Below are positions 46,312 through 55,671 of a stretch of 64,000 bases of DNA, piece after piece. The number at the start of each line of letters is the position of its first letter. The first letter of the stretch is position 1. This DNA comes from Pedobacter foliorum (lineage in GTDB: Bacteria; Bacteroidota; Bacteroidia; Sphingobacteriales; Sphingobacteriaceae): contig NZ_JABSNU010000005.1 of assembly GCF_013266735.1 (NCBI RefSeq), forward strand, positions 341,107 through 405,106, read 5' to 3'. The position numbers and the translations under genes were made by a program. The notes under the pieces are model-generated. The model ran no database searches, was not told the origin of the DNA, and saw nothing but the letters and a program-made list of their open reading frames with translations.

Positions 46312-46950
46312 TTACATAGAAAGCAGTACCGCTACGTAATGGCAAATGGCCGCTGCCAATACCATAGCATGCCAGATTGCATGAGTATAGGATCGTTTTC
46401 CAAATAAATAGAAAGCAGTTCCAGATGAATACAGTCCAGCGCCAATAAACAGCATGATGATTACCGATTCAGGAAGCACAGCAAAGAACTTATTCCCTCC
46501 AATTAACATCATCCAGCCCATTAGCAAGTAAATGATTGTGGACACTATATTATATTTACCTGTAAACCATATTTTAAAGAGAATACCTAAAAGTGTTAAG
46601 CTCCATAACACTGAAAGTAGTGTAATCCCAAAGCTATTGTTCATATAAACCAATAAGAATGGGGTATAGGTTCCGGCAATCAGGAAGTAAATGCTTATAT
46701 GATCAAAGATTTCGAATAGCCTTTTTACTGCCGGTTCTACTGCCAGATGATATATCGTAGAGCAAGTAAATAGTAACATGAAACAAAAACCATATATCCC
46801 GGCGCCTACAATTGCAGGTACATTATTGTGAGCTGTAGCAATTCCTATTAGTACGGGCAAACCGCTAACTCCGAATATAACCCCAATACCATGAATCAAC
46901 CCATGGATGAGTTCTTGCTTTCTTGTGTACTTAATTTTAATTGCCTCCAT
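46312..46950 (-). CDS. PAQR/hemolysin III family membrane protein
   Basis: This 212-residue membrane protein has about seven spans. It keeps family His positions: an early HGLIHGIG, the mid STIYHLAV and the late HAIWHAMVLAAAICHYVAV (HxxxH with further His), which coordinate a metal in this family. It is related to YqfA/hemolysin III and adiponectin-receptor proteins. The bacterial role is poorly known; membrane stress or hydrolase activity is suggested for the family. A mobile hairpin repeat lies upstream. Confidence 0.85.
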   Translation of the reverse strand: MEAIKIKYTRKQELIHGLIHGIGVIFGVSGLPVLIGIATAHNNVPAIVGAGIYGFCFMLLFTCSTIYHLAVEPAVKRLFEIFDHISIYFLIAGTYTPFLLVYMNNSFGITLLSVLWSLTLLGILFKIWFTGKYNIVSTIIYLLMGWMMLIGGNKFFAVLPESVIIMLFIGAGLYSSGTAFYLFGKRSYTHAIWHAMVLAAAICHYVAVLLSM

Positions 46951-47013
46951 TAATTTAATTGTCCCTTAATAGGTTAACAATTGATGGAGGTAAAAGTTGC
47001 AATAACTACAAAG

Positions 47014-47161
47014 AGGGTGTCCAAAAAGGGAAGATCGTCATTCTGAATTTATTTCAGAATCTCACAATTGCTACACAAGACCTGCTTAAACGAGATTCTG
47101 AAATAAATTCAGAATGACGATGAGCATATTCGAATAGTAATTAAACCCTTTTGGACACCCT
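47014..47161. repeat. dispersed double-hairpin repeat, copy 4, with terminal inverted repeats
   Basis: A 148-base element is bounded by AGGGTGTCCAAAAAGGG and CCCTTTTGGACACCCT, with internal hairpins (stem ATTCTGAA, loops TTTAT and ATAAA). It differs from copy 3 at only a handful of bases, including the repaired second hairpin. It lies between the 3' end of the GH31 gene and the start region of the PAQR gene. Confidence 0.88.
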
Positions 47162-47192
47162 ATTTTGTATAAGTTAGTTTTAATAACCTGTA

Positions 47193-50100
47193 TTAAAAAC
47201 TAACAGTATTTAGGTTCTTATCAACCAAAACTCCATCAAGAGCTTTAAGATCGAATTTAACCTTGCGTTTTACTTTCAGTTTCAATACAAACAGATCCGA
47301 ATTACCTGATAAAGCTTCTTTGTTACCTAAGTTCACAAAGGTTGCATACAGGGCTTTAGTTCCATTTGAGTGTAGCCTGTCATAAGTCAGGTTCTCCATT
47401 TGCTTTGTATTCAATGTTTGTACACCTACAAATTCATAATCCTGAGCATTGTAAGGCAATGCAAAACTTAATGCATTTACAGATTTAAGGTTTATACCTT
47501 TCACTTTAACTTCAATGATTTCATCCTTGTTATAGTTCTGTTTTGCTGTGCTTATCTCAAGCTTACCGGTTACTTTATCAATTTTAGTATCATTTACTCC
47601 ACCATCAAGCTGGGTAGCAACAAGTGAAATATCATATGCATCAATCAAGTTGTTTTTGTTGATATCACCATTGCTGATGTAACCTTCAAAATCAGCATCG
47701 CCTTTTCTCAATCCGGTATAGTTAGTATAAGACGTTAAATCGTTCATATCAATCAAACGGTCATTGTTGATGTCACCAGGAAGATAGCTTTCAGTTCCGG
47801 GAACTTTGAAAACATACAATTCTCTACCGGAACCAAAATTACCAACACCTTCAGTAACTGAGATTTTGATGTAACGGGCCGATGGATGATTAGAGAAATT
47901 AAATACTTTAACCTGATCATTGTTTGCCCATTCAAAAGTACCGGCCTGTGTCCAGTTTTCTTTGTTGTTGCTATAGAAAACTTTACCTTTTAATAATATT
48001 CCATTTCCTCTTCCTGTGCGTGGTAGATATTGGAATTTATCTAACTGATTCACTGTTTTTAGGTTCATAATCATATCAAAAGGAACAGCTTTTGCGCTCC
48101 ATTTCGTATGCCACATGTTACCTTCATCATAATCAAACAACTTATCTATTTCCGATCCTTCTTCATTTGCACAAGTTGTTTCAGCAACAATTCCCGGAAT
48201 CGCAAACTCTAACGGGTTAGATTTAGTAGTTGCCTTTAACTCTGTCCAGTCAGAATAACCGTCTTTATTTACCGCACGCAGTTTAAACGAATATGGTGTT
48301 TCTGCTGTTAATCCATCAAACAACAAAGTAGTGTCTTTGATTGTGGTGTAATGCATGCCATTGAAATCTATTTCATAGAAATCTGCATGGTCTACCTTTG
48401 TCCATGTTGGTTTCAATGTATAAGCCTCAATGTTTTTATCTGAAACACCTGCATTAAGTGGGGCAGTTAATTTTCCTGACGAAATACGTTGTGTATTAGC
48501 AGGCTCAAATTTGAAACCTTCAATAGTAGCAATTACAGTGTTAGCTGTAATGTCAGTAGCATTTACTTTTATCAGAAGCTGAGGGTTTTTAGCAATCACA
48601 ACTTTTTCAAATTCACTTCCTTTGGTAGAAAACCTATTTAAGTTCGGAGTTGCATCATAGAAAAATACATTCTCTTTACTCTGGAAGTCATTCATCGAAC
48701 TTACTTCGGTCAATTTAACCTTATCTTTCCCTATTTTAACGGATAGCTTCTTAGGCTTTTCAGTTACATTTATTACAAACTGAGTTGCCTTATCCTTTAC
48801 AAAACCATTAAAATCACCTGTTGCAGGGTGGATGGTTACAATTGCACGGTTCTTTTTATCTACTTCAGATTCAATTAAGTTAGAAACACCTTTACCTAAT
48901 TTGTACTGTTCAGTAGTTCCATCATCATCATACTCCGTAAACGAGCTTTTACCTGATGGATAAACTTCATAGATGCGGATTCCTTTGTTAATCCCCATTA
49001 CATTATTATTCGGATTTGTTAACGGAATAATTGCTCCGTTTTTAACAAATAAAGGAAGCTTCCATATTGGTGCATCAAAATTGTTCAGGATACTATTTCC
49101 AGCATATTTTTCGCCTGTGAAATAGTCAATCCAAATTCCTTCCGGTAAGTAAATGCCGTTGCGGATATCATTGCCTTTATCATCAGATTTTGTTGCCTGA
49201 TAAATTGGGGCCACTAAGAAATTAGGTCCATACAAGAATTGATATTGTGTTGCAATCCCCTGCGTATATGCATTTGGATATTCCAGGAACATAGCTCTGA
49301 TCATTGGTAATCCTGTTACCGCTTCTCTGGCGATGCTATAAGTGTAAGGCGTTAGTTCCGATTTAAGCTTTAAATAATTACGGTTGATAGATGTGGTTGG
49401 TTCACCAAGTGCCTGCGGATACTTTTCGTTAGAACCCCATCCATCCATATTCAATTGCATCGGTGTAAAGGTTTTCCATTGGAAATCTCTAGTATTGATT
49501 GCAGTATTTTTACCGCCAAAAATACCGTCCATATCAGAAGTAATATTAGGCTGACCCGATAAACCTGACCCTAAATAAGTAGGGATATGAAAACGAATAT
49601 ATTCCCAAACACCACCGGTTTGGTCGCCCGACCAGATACCAGCATAACGTTGTGTACCAGCCCAACCATCTAATGATATAATGAAAGGTCTGCTGTTGTT
49701 GCCATATTTAGATTGGATTTGAGCTACATCACTAACGCCATTAAGCCCAAATGAATATCCTTCACCAACCCATGCCACGTCAGTTTTTAATACGCGCACA
49801 CCTGCGTCTTTTACCTCTTTAATAATATCTCTTTGTAATAAAGCACTAACTTCAGGTTTAGGATGAAGATCCGACTGAGTCCACAATCCAATTTCAACCC
49901 CGTTTTTATGTGCGTAATCACCTAAGCTTTTTAGGTTTTGAACATTCCCATCTAAAGATTCTGTTTGTCCGTATCCGGCACCATATCCATCATTAGGTAG
50001 AATCCAGCCAAATGGCATATCGTTCTTTTTGTATCTGTCGATAACCGCGCGAGCCGAAAACTGATAATTGTTTTTCTCACCATTAAGAGATTCTTTTATC

Positions 50101-51059
50101 CCACCATTATCTTTCTGACTTTCTTGATAGCGTTTGCCATCTTCAAACAAAATCCCTTTTTCATCTTCCTTCCAGAAATCTCTGTTATAAGCATTTAAAT
50201 GTCCCTGGTAAAAACCAAATTTCGGTAACAGTATAGGGTTTCCTGTCAACTGATAAAAGTTGTTTAAAAGTGCAGCAGCACCATCTCCAGCCATAAAAAA
50301 GACATCAAGATAGTCTGTTTCATGCGATAGTTTAACCAACCCTTTTTCTTTAGCTCCAAAATCATATTTACCTTTTTTGAAGGTATACCACATGAAACCA
50401 TAACCATTAGACGACCAGTAATAAGGGGTAGGAGATGCAACGCCACCATCTGTCCAGCTATTCTGATTTTCGATAGATATCGCTCTTCCCTTGTGCGAGA
50501 AACGTCCATTCTGTACACCGCCACCATAGAAATACTCCTGAGGATTTTCTTTTAAGGATAGTGTTACTTCTCCTTTTTCAAAGCGGGGAGGTGCTGTTTC
50601 TTCTAAAATGACTGCCTTGGTAGCCAGATTAGTAATCTTTAATAATGTGGTATTCTTGTCAATTTGAACAGCAATCTTATCCGTTGATATCGTGATTTGA
50701 TTATTCTCATCAGTCAGATTTAGTTTAGCAACTGATTTGCGAGGGTTATCAACCAAAATCTTAGCTTCTGGCTTAGCTTGTGGATCTCTGATAGCTCCAC
50801 CAGAATTGTCCTGAAAAAGCCTGAAAATGTTGTCACCATAAAAGTCTAACGTCAGTTTTTGATTGTTGGAGAGCAGCACCTCAATTACAGTTGGGCTAAT
50901 CTTTTTTGCACTAATAACTTTCTGGTTCTGTTGTACTACCTGTTGAAAGGTGGTTGTTTTTTGTACTGCTCCGGCAGGTAATTGGGAGATCAGTAATGGA
51001 AAAGCTAAGGCAAGCAAAGCTGTGTTTTGAGGTTTAGAACTCCAAAATGTTTTCATCAT
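47193..51059 (-). CDS. GH31 glycosidase with CBM, FN3, dockerin-like and cohesin-like domains
   Basis: This 1288-residue secreted enzyme begins with a signal peptide. A GH31 N-terminal beta domain (to ~290) and barrel (~290-640) follow, with nucleophile Asp427 (VLKTDVAWVGEG) and acid/base candidate Asp479 (WSGDQTGG). Then come distal beta domains, FN3 (~862-947), an F5/8-type C domain (~948-1091), a dockerin-like pair of calcium loops (DINNDRLIDMNDL and DINKNNLIDAYDI, ~1092-1152) and a cohesin-like beta domain (~1165-1288). The active-site sequence and 52-residue spacing recall GH31 alpha-N-acetylgalactosaminidases more than alpha-glucosidases, as I remember them. No SusC/D lies nearby. Confidence 0.85.
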   Translation of the reverse strand: MMKTFWSSKPQNTALLALAFPLLISQLPAGAVQKTTTFQQVVQQNQKVISAKKISPTVIEVLLSNNQKLTLDFYGDNIFRLFQDNSGGAIRDPQAKPEAKILVDNPRKSVAKLNLTDENNQITISTDKIAVQIDKNTTLLKITNLATKAVILEETAPPRFEKGEVTLSLKENPQEYFYGGGVQNGRFSHKGRAISIENQNSWTDGGVASPTPYYWSSNGYGFMWYTFKKGKYDFGAKEKGLVKLSHETDYLDVFFMAGDGAAALLNNFYQLTGNPILLPKFGFYQGHLNAYNRDFWKEDEKGILFEDGKRYQESQKDNGGIKESLNGEKNNYQFSARAVIDRYKKNDMPFGWILPNDGYGAGYGQTESLDGNVQNLKSLGDYAHKNGVEIGLWTQSDLHPKPEVSALLQRDIIKEVKDAGVRVLKTDVAWVGEGYSFGLNGVSDVAQIQSKYGNNSRPFIISLDGWAGTQRYAGIWSGDQTGGVWEYIRFHIPTYLGSGLSGQPNITSDMDGIFGGKNTAINTRDFQWKTFTPMQLNMDGWGSNEKYPQALGEPTTSINRNYLKLKSELTPYTYSIAREAVTGLPMIRAMFLEYPNAYTQGIATQYQFLYGPNFLVAPIYQATKSDDKGNDIRNGIYLPEGIWIDYFTGEKYAGNSILNNFDAPIWKLPLFVKNGAIIPLTNPNNNVMGINKGIRIYEVYPSGKSSFTEYDDDGTTEQYKLGKGVSNLIESEVDKKNRAIVTIHPATGDFNGFVKDKATQFVINVTEKPKKLSVKIGKDKVKLTEVSSMNDFQSKENVFFYDATPNLNRFSTKGSEFEKVVIAKNPQLLIKVNATDITANTVIATIEGFKFEPANTQRISSGKLTAPLNAGVSDKNIEAYTLKPTWTKVDHADFYEIDFNGMHYTTIKDTTLLFDGLTAETPYSFKLRAVNKDGYSDWTELKATTKSNPLEFAIPGIVAETTCANEEGSEIDKLFDYDEGNMWHTKWSAKAVPFDMIMNLKTVNQLDKFQYLPRTGRGNGILLKGKVFYSNNKENWTQAGTFEWANNDQVKVFNFSNHPSARYIKISVTEGVGNFGSGRELYVFKVPGTESYLPGDINNDRLIDMNDLTSYTNYTGLRKGDADFEGYISNGDINKNNLIDAYDISLVATQLDGGVNDTKIDKVTGKLEISTAKQNYNKDEIIEVKVKGINLKSVNALSFALPYNAQDYEFVGVQTLNTKQMENLTYDRLHSNGTKALYATFVNLGNKEALSGNSDLFVLKLKVKRKVKFDLKALDGVLVDKNLNTVSF

Positions 51060-51162
51060 AATTTATTTAATAAATTTTCTCTGACATCTTCTATGGAGAG
51101 GCATCAATTTATTTAGGTATTAGTTGTTCCAGAAGGTTTCTTTGAAGCCGCCAATATATAAA

Positions 51163-51202
51163 TTTAATTTGTGCAGAATAGTATTATTTTACACAAATTA
51201 AA
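51163..51202. terminator. hairpin between zeta-like gene end and GH31 start
   Basis: An 11-base inverted repeat (TTTAATTTGTG 51163-51173 with CACAAATTAAA 51192-51202) with an 18-base loop lies 7 bases after the zeta-like stop. It probably ends that transcript, but it could also be an operator for the GH31 gene. Confidence 0.45.
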
Positions 51203-51209
51203 GGAGGTA

Positions 51210-51833
51210 TTACTTTAAAAAAGTTGGCTTGTTGAATGAGTTTTTTGAATAATCCTTATTTACCTTAATGATTTCATATCCGCTAATGTCTTTGCCAATA
51301 GAACGGACATACTCATTGAAATATTGAATATAAGAAAGTGGATTCTGCTTGTAATCTATCAGTACTCCTTTTTCAAAACTCATAATCAATTCATTCTCGT
51401 GTTTAATTCCAGTATGAATGAAATGAGCATTATTAAAGTAATAGTAGCAATTGGCGAGGTTCTTAAAATTAAGATCAAAGTTTAGTTTAACTTCTTCTTT
51501 AGTTATATTCAAACCATTTTCTTCAATTCTTCTTAAACCAACTCTTTCTAAAGAGGCAGAAGGTGATTCGATAAACAGTTGAAATAATGTGAGATTGTAG
51601 CCTTTTTGAATTGCTAAGTCAATTAATGGGAAAATATTTGTGTCACTTAATATATTTTCAAGAATAATATGTTTTGCTGCTAAAATGCTCTGTCTGAGAA
51701 TAGGGTACGTATTTTCTCTGAAAGCATCAGGCATGATGATTTGATAATCCTCAAGTTGGTTAATCCTTGATCTTATGAAAGTAGATTTGCCTGCAGCATT
51801 GCAACCCGAAACGATAATTAACTCAGGTTTCAT
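51210..51833 (-). CDS. zeta-toxin-like P-loop kinase
   Basis: This 207-residue P-loop protein has Walker A GCNAAGKST at the N-terminus, the MPDAF motif where zeta toxins carry the catalytic Asp, and RVGLRRIEENGLNI, comparable to the zeta RVxxRVxxGG stretch that binds ATP and substrate. Zeta toxins phosphorylate UDP-N-acetylglucosamine, but related kinases exist with other substrates. It starts 1 base after the stop of a 78-residue gene, the gene order expected of an antitoxin-toxin pair. The gene is visibly more AT-rich than the genes to its right. Confidence 0.75.
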   Translation of the reverse strand: MKPELIIVSGCNAAGKSTFIRSRINQLEDYQIIMPDAFRENTYPILRQSILAAKHIILENILSDTNIFPLIDLAIQKGYNLTLFQLFIESPSASLERVGLRRIEENGLNITKEEVKLNFDLNFKNLANCYYYFNNAHFIHTGIKHENELIMSFEKGVLIDYKQNPLSYIQYFNEYVRSIGKDISGYEIIKVNKDYSKNSFNKPTFLK

Positions 51834-51834
51834 A

Positions 51835-52071
51835 TCACTTTGTAGAGAGTACTGTATCCTTTACTTCAATAGGATAACCTTTTGCATCATAGATGATCTC
51901 TATATCTACCAGATAACGTTCACCCGTAGGGAGTTCTTTAGTGTAGTGAGTATCATCTCCAGCTTCTTTACAATAGTAGGGATTACCAAGTTCAAAAGCA
52001 CGCTGGCGTCCAAGTTCATGCATGTTTTTGATACCTTTTAACAGTTGTTTATGAAAGCTTGCTTTCTCCAT
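51835..52071 (-). CDS. small protein paired with zeta-like kinase, antitoxin candidate
   Basis: This 78-residue soluble protein has a helical N-terminal half (SFHKQLLKGIKNMHELGRQRAFE) and a strand-rich C-terminal half (RYLVDIEIIYDAKGYPIEV). It has no recognised family and does not look like the three-helix epsilon antitoxin. Being directly upstream of, and one base from, the kinase start, it is the natural candidate for a partner or inhibitor. The role is an inference. Confidence 0.6.
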   Translation of the reverse strand: MEKASFHKQLLKGIKNMHELGRQRAFELGNPYYCKEAGDDTHYTKELPTGERYLVDIEIIYDAKGYPIEVKDTVLSTK

Positions 52072-52135
52072 TTGAGGATTGAATGTGTTTTTTTATTAGC
52101 ATAAAAGTACCCTTTAAGAGTTAATAAAGCAAATA

Positions 52136-53905
52136 TTACCTACTATCTAAACTCCTGATAAAATCGATCAATTCAGTTTTCTCTTTTTTGTTTAGGTTTA
52201 GCGGTTCTGCATCTAGGGTTTGGTTTTCAATTTTAATGCCCGTACCCATACCGCCGCCTTTATTATAGAAATCAATAACTTCTTCAAGTGTTTGGAATAC
52301 ACCATTGTGCATATATGGCGCAGTGCGGGCAGCGTTGCGAACGGTAGTAGTTTTAAACGCATGTCGATTAAAATCACCAGATTGGATGCTGTAAAGGCCC
52401 AGATCTGGATCGATGTGTTTGCCGTTCTTTTTTTGCGGTACTCCAATCACTTCGGCTTCCATTTGCATATAGCGTGGCGGCAGTGCGCCATTGAACAAAG
52501 GCAAATAATGGCAGGTACCACAACGTGCCTTACCCATAAACAGATTAAACCCTGCCAACTCAGTCTTTTTCATTGCGCTTTTATCACCTTGCATATAAGA
52601 GTCAAAACGACTGTTCAGTGCCGTCAAGCTACGCACATAACTTGCCAGCGCATTTGCTACTTCAAAGGTATCAATTACAGCGCGCCCTTGTTTAGGGTAG
52701 GCAATATTGAACAGTTTGCGGTAGTTCGTGTCGGGCCAGAGCTTACCAATTGCAATTTGCAGGTCGCCATGCATTTCATCACGGTTCCGTACCACATCGC
52801 TGGCCTGCTCTTCTAGTGAAGGCACCCGTAGGTCGTAAAATTGGGCAGGCTGTAAAGCCGCATTAATTAATGTCGGCGTATTACGCGAGATCATCTTTTT
52901 GCCTGTAACATCCTTGTTCTTAATCAGACCATCGGTAAAGGCCAGATTAGGCTGATGGCAGGAAGCACAACTGCGTTTGCCATTGCCGGAAAGTACTGGG
53001 TCGAAGAACAGTTTCTTTCCTAACACGATCTTTTCGGTAGTTGCTGAATCCCCAGGTTCGGCGGTATAGGCATTGCGGTTAAAAGCATTTGCATCAAACA
53101 GCGTTGTGGCGTCCTGATTGAGCAAACGGTTATAGCGAATGTCCGGCAATTTTAATTGGGTTTTTAGTGCCTGTAAAGACTTAGTTAGTGGGTTGGCATA
53201 ACGGATAATAAAGGCGGTGCGGTCAAAGCGATCAAAACTTGTCGGGGTCTGCAGATAGATGATGGCCGGATCAAATTCGGGCACAGTACCGTAATAACCA
53301 GCGACCTCCCGTAAGCTTTGCAGCGCTGCGGCTGACTCGGTAAAACACCTTTTAGATAGTGGATTATCAGAATCATTGAGCCCAAGTATCTCTATGCGAA
53401 AGACCTCTAATTTTATCGCATCTAGAATCTGCCAGTCCTGCAAGTCTGCTCGTCGAAAGTATTCTCCAAATTCTGCTGCATTAACCGCTAACTGATCCAG
53501 AAATCCCTTCAGTTCATGCTTTTTTTTCCAGTCTAAATTCGGAAAAAGATACCCTTCTATGACTTGTAATCCATTCGGTTGGATTACAAGTCCGCTAAAT
53601 TCAGTTTCCGGTACCGGTGGCCCATTCACTTGTCTGGCTGTGAGTGGATCAAAGTATTCTGTAGCCCACTCAAGTCGTTTATAGGCAAGCCGCACCTCGC
53701 GAAAACGCTGTTGCAATAATTGACTTTGAGCAATATCCGTCTTTGTCGCCTGCAGCAGTTGAACAGCATTTAACAATTCATCAGCCCGACGAATTAATTG
53801 CTGCTTAACCAGACTTGCAGGCGTTTCCGACTGCCGCAGGGAGAGAAGGGTAGCGGCCACCATTAATGAAAAAGCAAGGGCAATTACCTTAAAACTCAAA
53901 TGCAT
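52136..53905 (-). CDS. di-heme cytochrome c peroxidase with long N-terminal domain
   Basis: In this 589-residue exported protein the C-terminal half (~280-589) is a MauG/CcpA-type di-heme peroxidase with heme motifs CASCH and CGTCH. The first ~250 residues after the signal are helical (REVRLAYKRLEWATEYFDP, GLQVIEGYLFPN) and resemble the imelysin/EfeO-like fold used in iron handling. The start overlaps the upstream phosphoesterase stop by 17 bases, implying tight coupling. It probably acts in the periplasm on peroxide or as an oxidase of a periplasmic partner. This gene and the next look more G+C-rich than surrounding genes. Confidence 0.85.
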   Translation of the reverse strand: MHLSFKVIALAFSLMVAATLLSLRQSETPASLVKQQLIRRADELLNAVQLLQATKTDIAQSQLLQQRFREVRLAYKRLEWATEYFDPLTARQVNGPPVPETEFSGLVIQPNGLQVIEGYLFPNLDWKKKHELKGFLDQLAVNAAEFGEYFRRADLQDWQILDAIKLEVFRIEILGLNDSDNPLSKRCFTESAAALQSLREVAGYYGTVPEFDPAIIYLQTPTSFDRFDRTAFIIRYANPLTKSLQALKTQLKLPDIRYNRLLNQDATTLFDANAFNRNAYTAEPGDSATTEKIVLGKKLFFDPVLSGNGKRSCASCHQPNLAFTDGLIKNKDVTGKKMISRNTPTLINAALQPAQFYDLRVPSLEEQASDVVRNRDEMHGDLQIAIGKLWPDTNYRKLFNIAYPKQGRAVIDTFEVANALASYVRSLTALNSRFDSYMQGDKSAMKKTELAGFNLFMGKARCGTCHYLPLFNGALPPRYMQMEAEVIGVPQKKNGKHIDPDLGLYSIQSGDFNRHAFKTTTVRNAARTAPYMHNGVFQTLEEVIDFYNKGGGMGTGIKIENQTLDAEPLNLNKKEKTELIDFIRSLDSR

Positions 53906-55205
53906 GGCTTAACGGGTCTGCATTTTTATCACGGTCATTGAGTGGTTTCAGTCCCCATCTTTTTTCAATAAAAGCTAGGATACTTACTGTTTCATAAATC
54001 GTATGATCCACATAACCTTTCTTTGCAAAAGGAGAGAAAATCAAAGCCGGTATACGTGTGCCAGGTCCCCATTTGTCGATTACAGGTGGAGCAATATGAT
54101 CCCAGAAACCGCCATTTTCATCATAAGTCAGAATAACAACAGCGTCTTTACCGTTAGGCCCGTTCAGCACCGCCTCAATTAGCTTTACCGCATGGCTTTC
54201 ACCGCCAGTAATGGTCGATTCACCCGGATGCTCATTTTCTAACCCGATAGGCTTAACAAAAGAAACCGCAGGCAGAGTACCTTTATTCGCAGCTTCTAAA
54301 AACTCAGTCTCATCCTTCAGGTGTTCTTTTCTACCCTTTGTTCCTTCAGCATAACGGCTGAAATAGGCAAAAGGCTGATGATGGTAAGTAAAGGAAGGAG
54401 CAGGTTTCCCTTCTATAATATTGTTCCAGCCACCTGAGTACCAAGCCCAGGAAATACCCTTGTCCGACAGCCGGTCACCAATATTTGGACCTGTCTGGTT
54501 TGGCAGTACAAAATCTGGATTCCCATTTTTTGGATACAGATTAATTGAATTAATGGTGTTCACTGCATAGCCATCTGGCGTTACCGTTCCGTCTTTGATC
54601 AGCTTACCGTTGGCATCCACTTGCGCTACGATACTAGCAGGTGCATTAGGGAACATTGGCGAGGCGGCGGCGATTAGCCATTGGTGATTGAGGAATGAAC
54701 CGCCGAAAACGCTATGAAAGAAATGATCACACAGGGTATATTTTCTGGCAAGATCATAAAGAGGTAGATCTTTGGTGCGATAATAACCCATCGCTAAGCC
54801 TTTGGTAAAGTTATAATGCGCATACCTGTTCATTTTACCTCCATTGATCTGCAATTGCTCCTGATAAAAACGGTGTGTCACATCAGGAGTAACCTGGTCA
54901 GCGGCTACATATTGGTCGATATTGAAATAAGAATTGGGTAGGTTCGTTGGAAAAGCACTGCTATGTGGAATCGGCGGTAGTGTGTTATAAGGCTGTCCTT
55001 CGTCATTTACCTGTGTGATGTTTTCTAATTTGGCCTGTTCCAAGCCATCTGCACCGGGAAACTGCCCGTACAAATTATCAAAACTGTGGTTTTCCATATA
55101 GATCACCACAACGTGCTTCACTTTATTTATTTGCGCAAATGCAGGCGCAGTAATTAGGCCGAGAGCGGCTAATAAAAGAAATGGTTTTTTGAGAATTGTT
55201 CTCAT
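53889..55205 (-). CDS. acid phosphatase / phospholipase C-type phosphoesterase
   Basis: This 438-residue secreted enzyme (signal ending APAFAQ) is of the phosphoesterase family (AcpA and bacterial phospholipase C). Conserved parts are VVIYMENHSFDNLYGQFPG (metal Glu-Asn and nucleophile Ser region), HFFHSVFGGSFLNHQW, GGESHAVKLIEA and the late TYDENGGFWDH metal site. It probably releases phosphate from esters outside the membrane. It overlaps the peroxidase start by 17 bases. The first base of the coupling unit is in a 104-base gap after a small hypothetical gene. Confidence 0.88.
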   Translation of the reverse strand: MRTILKKPFLLLAALGLITAPAFAQINKVKHVVVIYMENHSFDNLYGQFPGADGLEQAKLENITQVNDEGQPYNTLPPIPHSSAFPTNLPNSYFNIDQYVAADQVTPDVTHRFYQEQLQINGGKMNRYAHYNFTKGLAMGYYRTKDLPLYDLARKYTLCDHFFHSVFGGSFLNHQWLIAAASPMFPNAPASIVAQVDANGKLIKDGTVTPDGYAVNTINSINLYPKNGNPDFVLPNQTGPNIGDRLSDKGISWAWYSGGWNNIIEGKPAPSFTYHHQPFAYFSRYAEGTKGRKEHLKDETEFLEAANKGTLPAVSFVKPIGLENEHPGESTITGGESHAVKLIEAVLNGPNGKDAVVILTYDENGGFWDHIAPPVIDKWGPGTRIPALIFSPFAKKGYVDHTIYETVSILAFIEKRWGLKPLNDRDKNADPLSHAFEF

Positions 55206-55309
55206 AAAATATCAATAAGTTTAATTCATGATTTATCTGATTCAGAGGAGTACCTAGCAAAAGGTACAACGCAGATTGTCTTCCGATGCCGAGGAGGCAA
55301 CGGAGCATG

Positions 55310-55642
55310 TTATGGTGCCCCTGGCTGAAAACAATGATATAATCCCCACTTATACCATGTAATATGGTTAGAGGTCAGAATCTGGGAGATGGAATTCAAT
55401 AGGTAACGGACAGAACAAATTGCAGTCTTTTGAGCAAGCACCTTGATTGCAACTACCTCTGCTTGCTGTTCATGATGATCATCTTTTTTCTTGAACTGTC
55501 GCTGCAATAAACTCGAAATAGATGTCGGATTCGTTTTGTACTTGTCAGCTGTGGTTAACTGGTACACCAGATAGGGGCGTAGCAGGAACATAAGCACTCC
55601 AAAGGAGAGAATAAGAATACCGATTCTGTTTTTGCAATTCAT
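55310..55642 (-). CDS. small single-span membrane protein, unknown
   Basis: This 110-residue protein has one hydrophobic span at residues ~8-30 (IGILILSFGVLMFLLRPYLVY), a charged loop with DDHHEQQAE and two Cys in its C-terminal half. I recognise no family. It sits upstream of the phosphoesterase on the same strand and 29 bases after the secreted 253-aa gene. It is a plausible small gene but could be spurious. Confidence 0.45.
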   Translation of the reverse strand: MNCKNRIGILILSFGVLMFLLRPYLVYQLTTADKYKTNPTSISSLLQRQFKKKDDHHEQQAEVVAIKVLAQKTAICSVRYLLNSISQILTSNHITWYKWGLYHCFQPGAP

Positions 55643-55671
55643 TATTGATAGGCTTAAAATTACAATTTATT

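Noticed and set aside
52220..52816. 198-codon open frame on the plus strand
   Set aside because: It lies wholly antisense inside the di-heme peroxidase gene, whose heme motifs are clear; no domain or start context supports it.
55123..55308. 61-codon open frame across the start of the phosphoesterase gene
   Set aside because: It overlaps the phosphoesterase signal peptide region out of frame and has no features of its own.
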